This document shows positions 24,072-32,640 of a DNA stretch of 64,000 nt, piece after piece. Made by a program: the position numbers and the translations under genes. The notes beneath the pieces are model-generated. The model saw only the letters and a program-made list of their open reading frames with translations, was not told where the DNA came from and searched no databases. Source of the DNA: Welwitschia mirabilis (taxonomy: Eukaryota; Gnetophyta; Gnetopsida; Welwitschiales); NCBI GenBank assembly GCA_051453625.1, contig JBOZIK010000001.1, positions 297,408,709 through 297,472,708 of the forward strand. Reading direction: 5' to 3'. How positions within the stretch are numbered: position 1 is the stretch's first letter; every line of letters starts with the position of its first letter.

Positions 24072-24350
24072 TGTACGATCCCTCTTTTGCTTCTAAGCGC
24101 AAGCGTCGTAGATATAACCATAATGCTTGCAGTCATACTTTTCCTATCCACGGCTCCTCCATTTGATCATGAGGTTTTCCACTTGCATGACTCAGGTGTT
24201 GATCAGTTATTCATACACGCATTACCCATTTCTCTATATAAATCTATTCAGGGCCTAAAAGAAGTAACAAATTGTGCCTTATGTCTCTCACATTTGAAGC
24301 AGAAGATGCATTAAGATTGCTTCACAAGTGCCGTCACAGCTTCCACACAA
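24072..24350 (+). pseudogene. ATL-type RING-H2 E3 ubiquitin ligase fragment
   Basis: This is the only plus-strand piece of the mosaic. A hydrophobic segment (TIMLAVILFLS) is followed by a GVDQLFIHALP segment, matching the membrane anchor and GLD motif of plant ATL ligases. A NCALCLS segment and, after a one-base frameshift near 24290, EAEDALRLL and KCRHSFH segments give the first half of the RING-H2 finger. The sequence stops right after the two RING histidines, so the last Cys pairs are missing. ATL proteins attach ubiquitin to targets at membranes; this piece could not. There is no ATG at the start; an in-frame stop lies just upstream at 24069. Confidence 0.8.
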
Positions 24351-24429
24351 ATAAAACTTTCAATGTTTCATATAGCATAGTGTTTCCTGACATTGACACA
24401 AGACAAACTACAACAGAACTCTTACAAGT

Positions 24430-24636
24430 TTATGCAAATAGATCAATTCACCAAAAATTGGCGGGGTTGATAGTCTCCAACTTCCTCTTAATCTTCTTTA
24501 TTTCTTTCATGCCCTCTTTCGAAAGCTTGAAGCGAAAGATGTCAATGGTCTCCTTCAATTTGTCAAAATTGCTACACTCTGGAACCGCTATGGTGTTTCT
24601 CTGGACTCCCCATCATACGGCTTTCATAAAACTTTA
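24430..24636 (-). pseudogene. Aldo-keto reductase C-terminus (mannose/sorbitol-6-phosphate reductase type)
   Basis: The minus-strand frame reads a WGVQRNTIAVP segment, then a LKETIDIFRFKLSKE segment, and ends PANFW.IDLFA followed by a stop (24430-24432). This is the C-terminal end of plant NADP-dependent aldo-keto reductases of the mannose-6-phosphate/sorbitol-6-phosphate reductase type, which usually end in a FWGIDLYA-like tail. The Gly codon of that tail is TGA here and another stop lies before the Trp, so it is a pseudogene. About 60 of some 310 residues remain; the catalytic Tyr, Lys and His lie in the missing part. Confidence 0.75.
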
Positions 24637-24728
24637 AATTAAATTACTTCCAGCTCCTTCAAGATGCAACCACTCGCCACCATAGGGATTGTTTCTAATA
24701 TAGGCTAAGCTTGTCCAAACATAGATCT
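24637..24728 (-). other. Unassigned open segment between the Rab and reductase pieces
   Basis: The frame of the Rab piece stays open for about 30 codons past the Rab match (an IYVWTSLAYIRNNPYGG segment) before a stop near 24640. I do not recognise it. It may be a short piece of another gene or non-coding filler. Confidence 0.4.
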
Positions 24729-24869
24729 GCAAGGGCTGAGAAAAGATTGATCCCCTGTTTTCAGAAGCCATAGTCATAAAGGCTTGCTCCATATTGGTTG
24801 CTCTCTTTTTTTTTTAAATTATTTTGCATTGGTTTCCAAAAATGAATTGCCAATTCCATCCGCAAATGC
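24729..24869 (-). pseudogene. Rab1/RABD-type small GTPase C-terminal fragment
   Basis: The minus-strand frame contains AFADGIGNSFLETNAK followed, after a short insert, by ATNMEQAFMTMA and a SQP segment. In plant Rab1/RABD proteins the matching region reads ...FLETSAK.ATNVEQAF..., which includes the SAK (G5) guanine-binding loop and the start of the hypervariable tail. Rab1 proteins direct ER-to-Golgi vesicle traffic. The insert holds an in-frame stop and a ten-A run, and the prenylated Cys tail is missing. At its start the frame runs without interruption from the ARF-GEF fragment. Confidence 0.7.
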
Positions 24870-26035
24870 CTTCAAATCTCTCTGTAATTTTTGAGATTTC
24901 CCAGGCCACCTAAATGTAGTGATGTACCAAGAAAAGTTCCAAGTGCTATGCCTATGGTCATTTCATGAAAATCAAGTGTTCTAGTAAACTCATGCAGTAC
25001 AAACACGCGGAAGTCGTCATGATTTCCCAAGAAGTTGCCCACGAGACTCTTGTCTAGACCTGAAGTGTATTAAAAAAAGGCGAGCAATACTTTGTGGGCC
25101 AAGATGCTTTGGTAGAAGATGACTCGTCTTTAAGAACTCCAGAGCTTTCTTAGGTTCTCTGTTGAAATGTTCAATAACAACCATTAACAATTTTTTGAGA
25201 AACATGCTTTGACAAATGAATTGAACCCAACACCAAGGGTCGTTACAATTTTCACAGGTTGATGTCCAGAAAGACTTATACTTTTCAATCTGCTTTACTA
25301 GTTTGTATCAAGAAAAGACAATTCATTATTTGCCCTGTCAGCCATGTTACTGACCAATGCAATCAGTCCTTCCAAAGCAAACATGTGCATCGATGACAAT
25401 GGAAAGTCCACATTTAAGGGAAATGCATTTCTTTGATAGTACATTCCCTATAACTTCAAATCTATTGTTGTAAGTAATCTCACAATCAGACTTTGCATAC
25501 ATCTCAGATATGAATGCTGGCTGCCTACGGAAATCAATCGATGCCTCCATTGCTACTTCTTGTTGTTTGTATGATGCACCATGCTTACTCTGGGCTAGCC
25601 ATATATGACACATGAAAAGAAAGCTTGCAGTTATAATTTAATCTTCTGCTGCAAGTAATGATAGAGATTCAGGAGAATGCCGCAAACTATGGACAATATA
25701 AAAGGGCTTGGAGAAAGTTCAAATTTCATCAGATTAAAGAATAAATCATCCTGCAACAAATTTAATAATTTAGGGTGGCTCCCAAACGCCATCCACCCTA
25801 ATTCAATAGCAGAGTTTATTGATCCCAGTGCAAATAGTGGAACATCCTCCTCAAGTGCTAAATGGTTTAGTTCTACTCGTACTCCAATTGTGTCAACAAC
25901 ATTCAAAAGGTAGCACAGAAAAAAAAAAGGAAAAACTTCCACGACGGCAGTTATGCCATATGGCTTCTTAAGAACCTCTCCGTGATCAACTGATATCTTC
26001 CCTCCGTTGACGCTATCAGTAGTTTCATCACTCAT
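24862..26035 (-). pseudogene. GNOM-type ARF-GEF fragment (central region into Sec7 domain)
   Basis: Reading leftward, the first frame (26035-25631) carries EDVPLFALGSINSAIELG and LSPSPFILSIVCGILLNLYH segments. The next (25613-25347) carries YGASY-like KHGASYKQQEVAMEA and SEMYAKSDCEI segments. The last (25205-25017 and onward) carries HFNREPKKALEFL and HLLPKHLGPQSIA segments, the start of the Sec7 domain, ending in an FRWPGKSQKLQR segment. All are colinear with plant GNOM/GNL1 large ARF guanine-exchange factors, which activate ARF GTPases in vesicle traffic. About 390 of some 1,450 residues remain. The N-terminal DCB part and the catalytic-Glu part of Sec7 are absent, and several frameshifts occur. 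GNOM-type genes have few introns, so lack of introns is not informative here. Confidence 0.85.
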
Positions 26036-26229
26036 AAAATATGTTATTTTAGACTTTTCACACTTGTCCCCTTAAAATTGATGACATAGTTACCCATAAA
26101 TCATGTTTTGCTTGTAAGGCCAGGATTTAACTAGAAAAATATCAGGTCCAAACCAAAATGGTATTACAAGTTTACTCTTCTGAAAAAGGCTGAAAACATT
26201 GTTGACTGGTGACTAAAATTCCTTTGATT

Positions 26230-26905
26230 TTAAAATAGGCTGAAGAGCATCCCAAATCCAAAAGTCATTACACCAAGAGACAACATCCAAGTCGGCCTCT
26301 CTGTAATCCTCAGAACTCCCTTGTTTTTCTTTCTAAAGCTGCTTCACTGCATGACCCAACAAATATTGTGTAGCTGTCCATTGCCATAACAGTTCCACAC
26401 AAAAACATACAAAGATAAGCAAAACCTGTAAGATGTGAAGGAAATGCAAGTTGAAGCAATATCACCGTAAGTTCGTCAGGTTGTAGTCCGTTTATGATCC
26501 TTGTTGTGTAAGTGGCAAGACCAACCTTTTTCTTGCCACTGTTCACATCTTGAGCATTTTCAGCCATTGCAACATCACATTCTCTGTCATCTATGGACAC
26601 ACAAGGGGCTAACACATCAATTGCCTCTCTAATGCCAATAGCACCCATTACAAGCAAGGTCATACCTACAACGCTTGTTCCCCATGCACTAACGATTTCA
26701 ACGTGCAATCAATCCTTTAGCAACAGGGGAATAATATCCAATATAACCTGGCCTGCATCACATCCACAGTCCCAGGGATTTGGAAAAGAATCTCATTTTG
26801 CAGCAATAAGAGCTAATTTTGATCTAGATGACGTGGTTGCAAGTGTCCTTGTAGTAGCACTTAATTTTTGGTCTCGTGTTATCATTAATCCACTTTGAAA
26901 CCTGT
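26230..26905 (-). pseudogene. Plastid nickel/cobalt-transporter-like protein fragment, native C-terminus
   Basis: The main frame (26708-26310) carries HVEIVSAWGTSVVGMTLL, a GAIGIREA segment, GLATYTTRIINGLQPDEL and a MDSYTIFVGSCSEA segment. Upstream, a CGCDAGQVI segment, and downstream, after a one-base shift in an A-run, a RITERPTW segment leading to a stop at 26230-26232, complete the match to the plant high-affinity nickel-transport (NiCoT-like) family, multi-pass proteins predicted in plastid envelopes. In the region of the family's HX4DH metal-binding motif (about 26890) I read only an RDQ, so the motif is lost. A stop lies inside a LLLKD.L segment. The N-terminus and transit peptide are missing. 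Confidence 0.8.
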
Positions 26906-26939
26906 TCTATAGTTTTGTCAATGGAGAGTTGCAAATTAC

Positions 26940-27178
26940 AGGAGGAATAACAATGGCAATGTGGAAAGTGTGGTCCATTCAATTGCAAAATGAAGAACTA
27001 CCACAGCAAAGATAAATTGAAGAATAGTCGCCCAAGTGATAACTCCAGCGAAATATCATCTCATTATTAACCAAAATATAGACAGAAATATTGGTAGCGA
27101 TCCTCTACATATAACTAATATTAGCCATGATTTTTCAGCATCAGCAACATAACTCTTGAAGACTACAAAGGGAGAATT
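26940..27178 (-). pseudogene. Choline-transporter-like (CTL/SLC44) membrane fragment
   Basis: The minus-strand frame reads SYVADAEKSW, then LPIFLSIFWLIMR, a stop, and YFAGVITWATILQF followed by more hydrophobic sequence. The pattern of a charged helix leading to KSW, then LP.FLS..WL and R.FAG..TW, resembles the region between transmembrane helices of plant choline-transporter-like proteins, as I remember them. About 75 of some 700 residues are present. It lies about 35 bp beyond the end of the Ni/Co-transporter piece, in the same orientation. Another multi-pass membrane protein is possible. Confidence 0.5.
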
Positions 27179-27598
27179 TGTGATATTGTGTATCAGTTTC
27201 ACTGTTTTGGCATCTTAGTCAAGTTCTGGACCTCCCCATGTCTTTTGAAATTTGTGATGAAGCATTGGAAGGGCATGCTGCAAAATGGCAGTTTCACAAC
27301 ACATTTGTACTCACCAAAAGTATGGTTTAATGAATGGGATGAAAATCCATACTTACAGCAGCTAACCCCTTTACCCCATTCAGTTTGCTATGATAGGGGC
27401 GATTTGGTAAATCACTAGGACGACAACCCGTAAGGTAGTGTCCAAAGAGTCTGAACACGTAATGGTGGAAGCTTGCCATCATCAGGATGACCACCTCGTC
27501 CCCCCTTCACGATCAGAGAATGGGCTGGCTAAATATGATATTGAAAGATAACGCTGGATGTAGGGAAACACATTCAAATTGAATGATTGAATCAAGCA
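27179..27598. other. Unassigned part of the mosaic
   Basis: About 420 bp with gene-like composition. On the minus strand a HPDDGKLPPLRVQTLW segment and a SDLPNRPYHSKLNG-like segment (with a stop) look coding, at about 27510-27390. On the plus strand a 76-codon frame is open at 27188-27418. I recognise neither. Confidence 0.4.
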
Positions 27599-27760
27599 TT
27601 AAAAAACAAAGCAAGGTCCTCCTCCGTGTCCTTCCTCACTAAATTCTTCAATTGATACACGTTTTTGACTAGGAACATCTCCAAATTTTAACAAAGAAAG
27701 ACAGATTCTTACTTCTCCATGCCTTTCTTTACCAGACTCATCAACTGATAATATAATTCT
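27599..27760 (-). pseudogene. Exon-like open segment with an internal duplication, unknown
   Basis: A 53-codon open stretch follows an acceptor-like CAG and ends with TAA at 27599-27601. It contains two related segments, SVDESGKERHGEV and SIEEFSEEGHGGG, 31 codons apart, so it holds an in-frame 93-bp duplication. I do not recognise the protein. It lies between the unassigned segment and the receptor-kinase piece. Confidence 0.4.
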
Positions 27761-27978
27761 GCATGAATGCATTTTCAGAATTCAACTAACAACAACCACT
27801 TCTCAAAAAGCACAGAGAAAATTCTAAAAGGCATGGAACTGCAAACTAAACATGGCAGGGTCTAAATCCTTCATTTCCAGAATGCATCTGGTTCAAGGTA
27901 TGCCTCAGTAAATTATGCCAACCTACCAGTTCATGAAGAATAAGTACTATATCATTTTGAAAATAACAAAGCTAAGTA

Positions 27979-28161
27979 CTAATGCCCCTCTTGACAATTC
28001 TTGTACCCTCTAATAGGCAGTGTGAGCACATCTTCCAAAACCACTTTGTAAATAATGGCAACACCAGACTTTCCAAGCACAAAAGTAGAGGCTCTCAAAA
28101 GCTCATCGAGATCATAAATCATCTGAGCATCCAAAGCCACAGGATCTGATTGCTTCATGCT
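27979..28161 (-). pseudogene. LRR receptor-like kinase fragment (juxtamembrane to kinase N-lobe)
   Basis: The minus-strand frame reads DPVALDAQMIYDLDELL, RASTFVLGKSGVAIIYKV and VLEDVLTL. It matches the start of the kinase domain of LRR-III/ZAR1-type receptor kinases (F.LDELL.AS.[FY]VLGKSG.G.VYKVVLEDG). The glycine-rich ATP loop has lost Gly positions (GVAIIYK in place of GLGIVYK), and the sequence ends before the catalytic Lys. The upstream end is cut by the 465-N gap, so more may lie there. Such kinases perceive signals at the plasma membrane; this is a non-functional fragment. Confidence 0.8.
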
Positions 28162-28626
28162 NNNNNNNNNNNNNNNNNNNNNNNNNNNNNNNNNNNNNNN
28201 NNNNNNNNNNNNNNNNNNNNNNNNNNNNNNNNNNNNNNNNNNNNNNNNNNNNNNNNNNNNNNNNNNNNNNNNNNNNNNNNNNNNNNNNNNNNNNNNNNNN
28301 NNNNNNNNNNNNNNNNNNNNNNNNNNNNNNNNNNNNNNNNNNNNNNNNNNNNNNNNNNNNNNNNNNNNNNNNNNNNNNNNNNNNNNNNNNNNNNNNNNNN
28401 NNNNNNNNNNNNNNNNNNNNNNNNNNNNNNNNNNNNNNNNNNNNNNNNNNNNNNNNNNNNNNNNNNNNNNNNNNNNNNNNNNNNNNNNNNNNNNNNNNNN
28501 NNNNNNNNNNNNNNNNNNNNNNNNNNNNNNNNNNNNNNNNNNNNNNNNNNNNNNNNNNNNNNNNNNNNNNNNNNNNNNNNNNNNNNNNNNNNNNNNNNNN
28601 NNNNNNNNNNNNNNNNNNNNNNNNNN
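28162..28626. other. Assembly gap (465 N)
   Basis: The gap hides the right part of the gene mosaic, possibly including more of the receptor kinase and the element's end. Confidence 0.95.
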
Positions 28627-30183
28627 CTCATGCTTTTATGCTAGACTCTGTTTATGGTGCACTTAATCAGCCTTCTTCCGTTGCCCGCCTACATTGGATT
28701 CTCTGTGAGTTCCACTTGTGTCTCCGCCTGAAGAACAATATAGAATTGCTCTTGCTTATTTATTTAATTCCAAACATATGTAGGTTTTATTTCTTTGCTT
28801 TTATTTCTTTGCTTCCTAACACACTCTGATTGGATTCGAAGGAGAGCGTGATTTTGCTTTACCCTTTCTCTTCCTTTTCTTTGGCCCTTGCTATTACCAT
28901 TAACCTTACCTTGTTAAAGAGCCATTGACGTAGGTGGCTACACTTTACACAATAGGTAACTAAGTCCATTAGTTATTTTGTAAACTTTGATAATAGCTTT
29001 TAGTTAGTTTCCCATAGAAAAGGGTGTCGTGGTTAGAGCTTGTTGATTATATCTCCTCCATACCATCCTTATATTTGTGCCATTTTATAAAGAAGTCAAC
29101 CATGTGTAAGAAGCTCTTTATTGAAGAAGATGGCCACACGCAATGGGTTATCTTGTGTTGACATACCAAGATTAATAGTGTACACCATAGCTTATGATGA
29201 CTTTTAGTCTATATATAGCAAAATCAAAACTCTAGATCATAGTTATTGAATTTCTCTTTGAAGAAGGCATGATGCGAATACATTAAGGCTATGCCTATGG
29301 AGGGACATGGTCATAAAAAGGACACCACATGGATTGAAGCATAAAACAGAGAGTGGCCAAGCGTAAACTACACTATTACTATCTTTAATTTGAGATGCCT
29401 TTGAGTTCTAAATCAAACTTTAAAAGCCTAAAGGACATACTAAGAGAAGGCCAAAGAAGAATTTCTTTGCTACCGTATAAACACCAAGAGTGGATGATTG
29501 AAGATGCTTTCTTTTCTTTTGAAGGGTGCCCAAGTTCTCACTCGGGCCGATGTTAATCCAACAACTATCATTAAAAACATAATACCATGAAATTAAAATA
29601 AGTTATTTCATATATAAATCACATTTATCTTTTCATGACAAAAACTTTTATGACACTATATAAGTGATTGCTATTATAGTTAAAAAGATTGTACATTTAA
29701 CATGATGAAAACCTATAGTGTGAGTACAAAGTTATAAAAAAATTCAAGAGAATCATTAGCACAAAAAGTAAAAAGAATGAACACCATATTGCTATCTTCA
29801 TTAATGAAAATACACAAATTGTAACATTCGATGACATTATTAAATTTAGTGCCATCTAAAAAGTTTTAATAACATTATAGTTATGTCAAATGAAATTTTA
29901 TGAATAAGTTGGAAGTTAGTGGTAGAAAGTACACATATTTAGTATATTTAAGGATAAGAAAACATTTTATAAGTAAGTCTTGTGTGTGTGATAGTATCAA
30001 GTTTTATAAAAAATGCATTTATGCATGATTACTTTAGTGATATAGATAAACATTGTTGAATGGCATGTAGAATTGTATCTTAACATAAATAAGAGCTAGA
30101 TGTAGGTAAGGAGGATTTTTGCTAAGCATGTGTAAGGAATTTTAACTTTATTACAATTGGTTATAAAACCTTATAATAAAGGA
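28627..30183. other. Gene-like then AT-rich sequence, no gene recognised
   Basis: 28627-28900 keeps the composition of the mosaic, with an open plus frame 28638-28829 that I do not recognise. From about 29600 the base composition returns to the AT-rich background and leads into the CACTA transposase. A CACTA-type left terminus should lie in this stretch, but I could not find a convincing one. Confidence 0.5.
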
Positions 30184-30283
30184 ATGACAAGATTTGCATG
30201 TTTAAAGTGTGACAATCTAAAATTCCAAATAATAATAAAAGTGAATGAACATCTATACAGATATGGATTCTATTTGACATAGA
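30184..30283 (+). pseudogene. Transposase-associated N-terminal domain of TNP2
   Basis: A 33-codon open stretch from ATG 30184 has FACLKCDN and NEHLYRYGF segments, matching the C..C...H.....GF zinc-binding pattern of the transposase-associated domain in plant CACTA proteins. It ends in a stop. A Glu/Asp/Asn-rich open frame (30358-30657) follows, resembling the acidic linker between this domain and the transposase core. Confidence 0.75.
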
Positions 30284-30704
30284 AAAAATAGATTTTATAT
30301 AATGAGGATTCAAAATATCATCTATGTAAACATTATTGTATTAGTAATGAAGATGATTTGTTGGATATGAACAATGAGTCATTAGATATTTATATAGAAC
30401 TCAAAACTACTCTAAATGAAATGAATGATCATCATGTAGTTATTTTGGATATTAACTTTATAGATGATGCTTCATTAGATGTTAATCAATCCTCACTTAT
30501 TATCCTAGAGATCACAATGAACATCAATCTAATTGATGATCTTGATGCTATGAAGATTAAGGCTGATAATATAGCTAGTGATGGAGGTGTAAATGAGAAC
30601 CATATTCCTTTAAAACTAAATGATGAGCTTAGAAAACCACTAGATAATGTTGATTAATAGTTGTATCTAGTTTGTCTTTGATTTTTAAAATTGTCTATTA
30701 GTAT

Positions 30705-31855
30705 ATGATTACAAAATATAAAAGTCATGATTTGTTAAATGACTACTTTAATAACATTATAAAGTTGGTGAAGGTTATGTTGTTTCCTAGGGATATACTT
30801 GTAGATTTAGAATACATGACCAAGATGATGATAAAGTCTTTGAATTTGAGCTACATACTAATTCATGCATGTTTAAATGTTTCTTTATTATAGTGAAAAG
30901 ATGAAAATAATAGAAAAATTTGTTCCATGCTTATTATATCATGTTGAATAGTTGATAGAAAATGGCAAGAAATTCATAATGGTGTTAAAAGCTCTTCTGT
31001 ATATTTTGTTAAATCCAAGGCTAATAAGATTAACATGACATTAAAATAATAGGTGTAATGATGGAATAATGCAAAAACCTATAGACTCACTTGCTTAAAA
31101 AAGGGTAAAACGTCTATCCTGAGACTTTCTTAGTGAGCTGTAAAATGTTAGATTTGGTATTTCACTAGATGGATTTAATCCATAGTGTAAATTTAGTAAT
31201 TACTATAGTTGATAATTAGTAGTAATAGTTTTATATAATCTACCTCCTTAGATGTACTTATTAAAAAAAATTCTACATGCTTACCCTCTTGATACTAGGT
31301 CTAAAGAAGCTTGACAAGGATACTAATGTGTATTTACAACTAATGTTTATCTAGTTAAAATAACTATTGAAAATTTGTATTACATATAATACATTTAAAA
31401 AAGAAAAATTCTTGATTAAACCACTATTGATGTGGTAATTCATAATTATTCAAAGTACCGAGATCTAGCAGAATGCAAAATAACAAAACAATATACATGT
31501 ACAAACATGTTCACAATGGTTAGTTCATTTAAAGAAAATATTCTATACGGGTCATCGGTGATGGGTATGGATAAAACAATCATTTCATCTTGAAAAAATA
31601 AATTTTACTAGAAAGAAGAATCTAAGACATCTGGCCATGCATCTATATGAATTTTAAATTATAAATCTTGTTAATCAAATAGTATTAGAATATGATAAGA
31701 GAACATAACCAAATACAAAGCATGATTAAAAAAAAACCACTATAATGTAATTAGCTAAATGGAAGAGGAGATCAATATTATTTAGTATTCTATATTGGGA
31801 GGTGCATCTATGATTTTTCAAAGAGATTATTTATAATATAATTAAACTATATATA

Positions 31856-31888
<33 letters not shown>

Positions 31889-32310
31889 TATGTAAGTTGA
31901 ATTATATAGGATCTACTTATTAGGCATAATTCAAGTGTTATGCATATAAAAAAAATACATGAGAGTATTAATAAAATCCTTTTAAACATTAAGTGTAAAA
32001 GTGAGGATGATGTTACTTCTAGAAAAGACATAAAGGAAAAATATATTTTAAAAAAATGGGATAAGAGAACATGAGAAGGAGAATAAGGGTATTTAAAAAA
32101 AAAAACGAATATCCACAATCTATATGTTTAAGATTAAAAAAGAATGATAAACTACAAATTTACAAAGTGATTAGTAACATGAAATTGCTAAATAGTTATG
32201 GGTCAAATTTAAGAAACTATGTTAATATGAAGAATCTTATCACTACAAATTTTAGACCACATGATTATCACATACTAATACATCTTTTACTTCCTATTTT
32301 AATATCTTAG
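30705..32310 (+). pseudogene. TNP2-type CACTA transposase core (Transposase_21), decayed
   Basis: Recognisable blocks in order: a LLNDYFNNIIKLVKVMLFP segment followed by a YILIHACLN segment (30705-30893), a NVRFGISLDGFNP segment (about 31150), a LYNLPP segment (about 31235), an HNSSVMHI segment with a SEDDVTSRKD segment (31925-32030), and YGSNLRNYVNMKNL with PHDYHILIHLLLPI (32190-32300). These match the order in plant TNP2 transposases, which cut the element's ends. Frames shift several times. A (TA)n run (31853-31887) interrupts the middle. Confidence 0.85.
31853..31887. repeat. (TA)n microsatellite
   Basis: TA dinucleotides, with one interruption near 31857, lie inside the transposase remnant. 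Confidence 0.9.
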
Positions 32311-32329
32311 GTGATGCTAACTAATGTTA

Positions 32330-32640
32330 GACATGCAATCATTCATTTTTGTTAATTTTTCAAGAATATTTAGTAAGGTTTTGCACATAAAAAAGTTACA
32401 AGAACTACAATATGCTATTGTAAAACTATTATGCCTACCCAAGAAGTTTTTTCAACTTTTTTTTAAGATATAATGGTTCATCTTTTCTTGTACATAATTC
32501 AAGAGGCAACCATATATGTCCTTGTGTAATATAGCTAGATGTACACATTTAAAAGATTTATGAATATATTCAAAGGTTATATTAAGAATGGATAACACTT
32601 CAGAAATGTATTACTAATTCATATGTTTTACATGAATCCA
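32330..32640 (+). pseudogene. DUF4218-like region of the CACTA transposase
   Basis: Plus-strand blocks IMVHLFLYIIQEA and MYTFKRFMNIFKGYIKN (about 32465-32590) match the MVHL..HL..EA and MYPFER....LK.YV.N blocks of the domain that follows the TNP2 core. Several stops and frame changes occur. Further on (33450-33700) an INVDRYRYP segment may be a DUF4216 remnant, less certain. Confidence 0.75.

Larger units (their letters stand above)
23936..28161. other. Mosaic of captured host-gene fragments
   Basis: Within 4.2 kb there are fragments of at least seven unrelated plant genes: ATL RING-H2 (+), aldo-keto reductase, Rab1/RABD, GNOM-type ARF-GEF, Ni/Co-transporter-like, choline-transporter-like and LRR receptor kinase (all -). 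Base composition is clearly less AT-rich than the flanks, and CG dinucleotides are much more common. Each piece is broken by frameshifts or cut off, so the block is not a gene. Its left side abuts a truncated LTR. Its right side runs into a 465-N gap (28162-28626), and similar composition continues to about 28900. This looks like the cargo of a gene-capturing transposon (Helitron, Pack-MULE or Pack-CACTA), but I find no terminal inverted repeats or convincing Helitron end. Confidence 0.7.

Noticed and set aside
25677-25913. 78-codon plus-strand frame
   Set aside because: It is antisense to the ARF-GEF fragment.
26593-26898. 101-codon plus-strand frame
   Set aside because: The minus strand here encodes the Ni/Co-transporter-like fragment, so this is its shadow.
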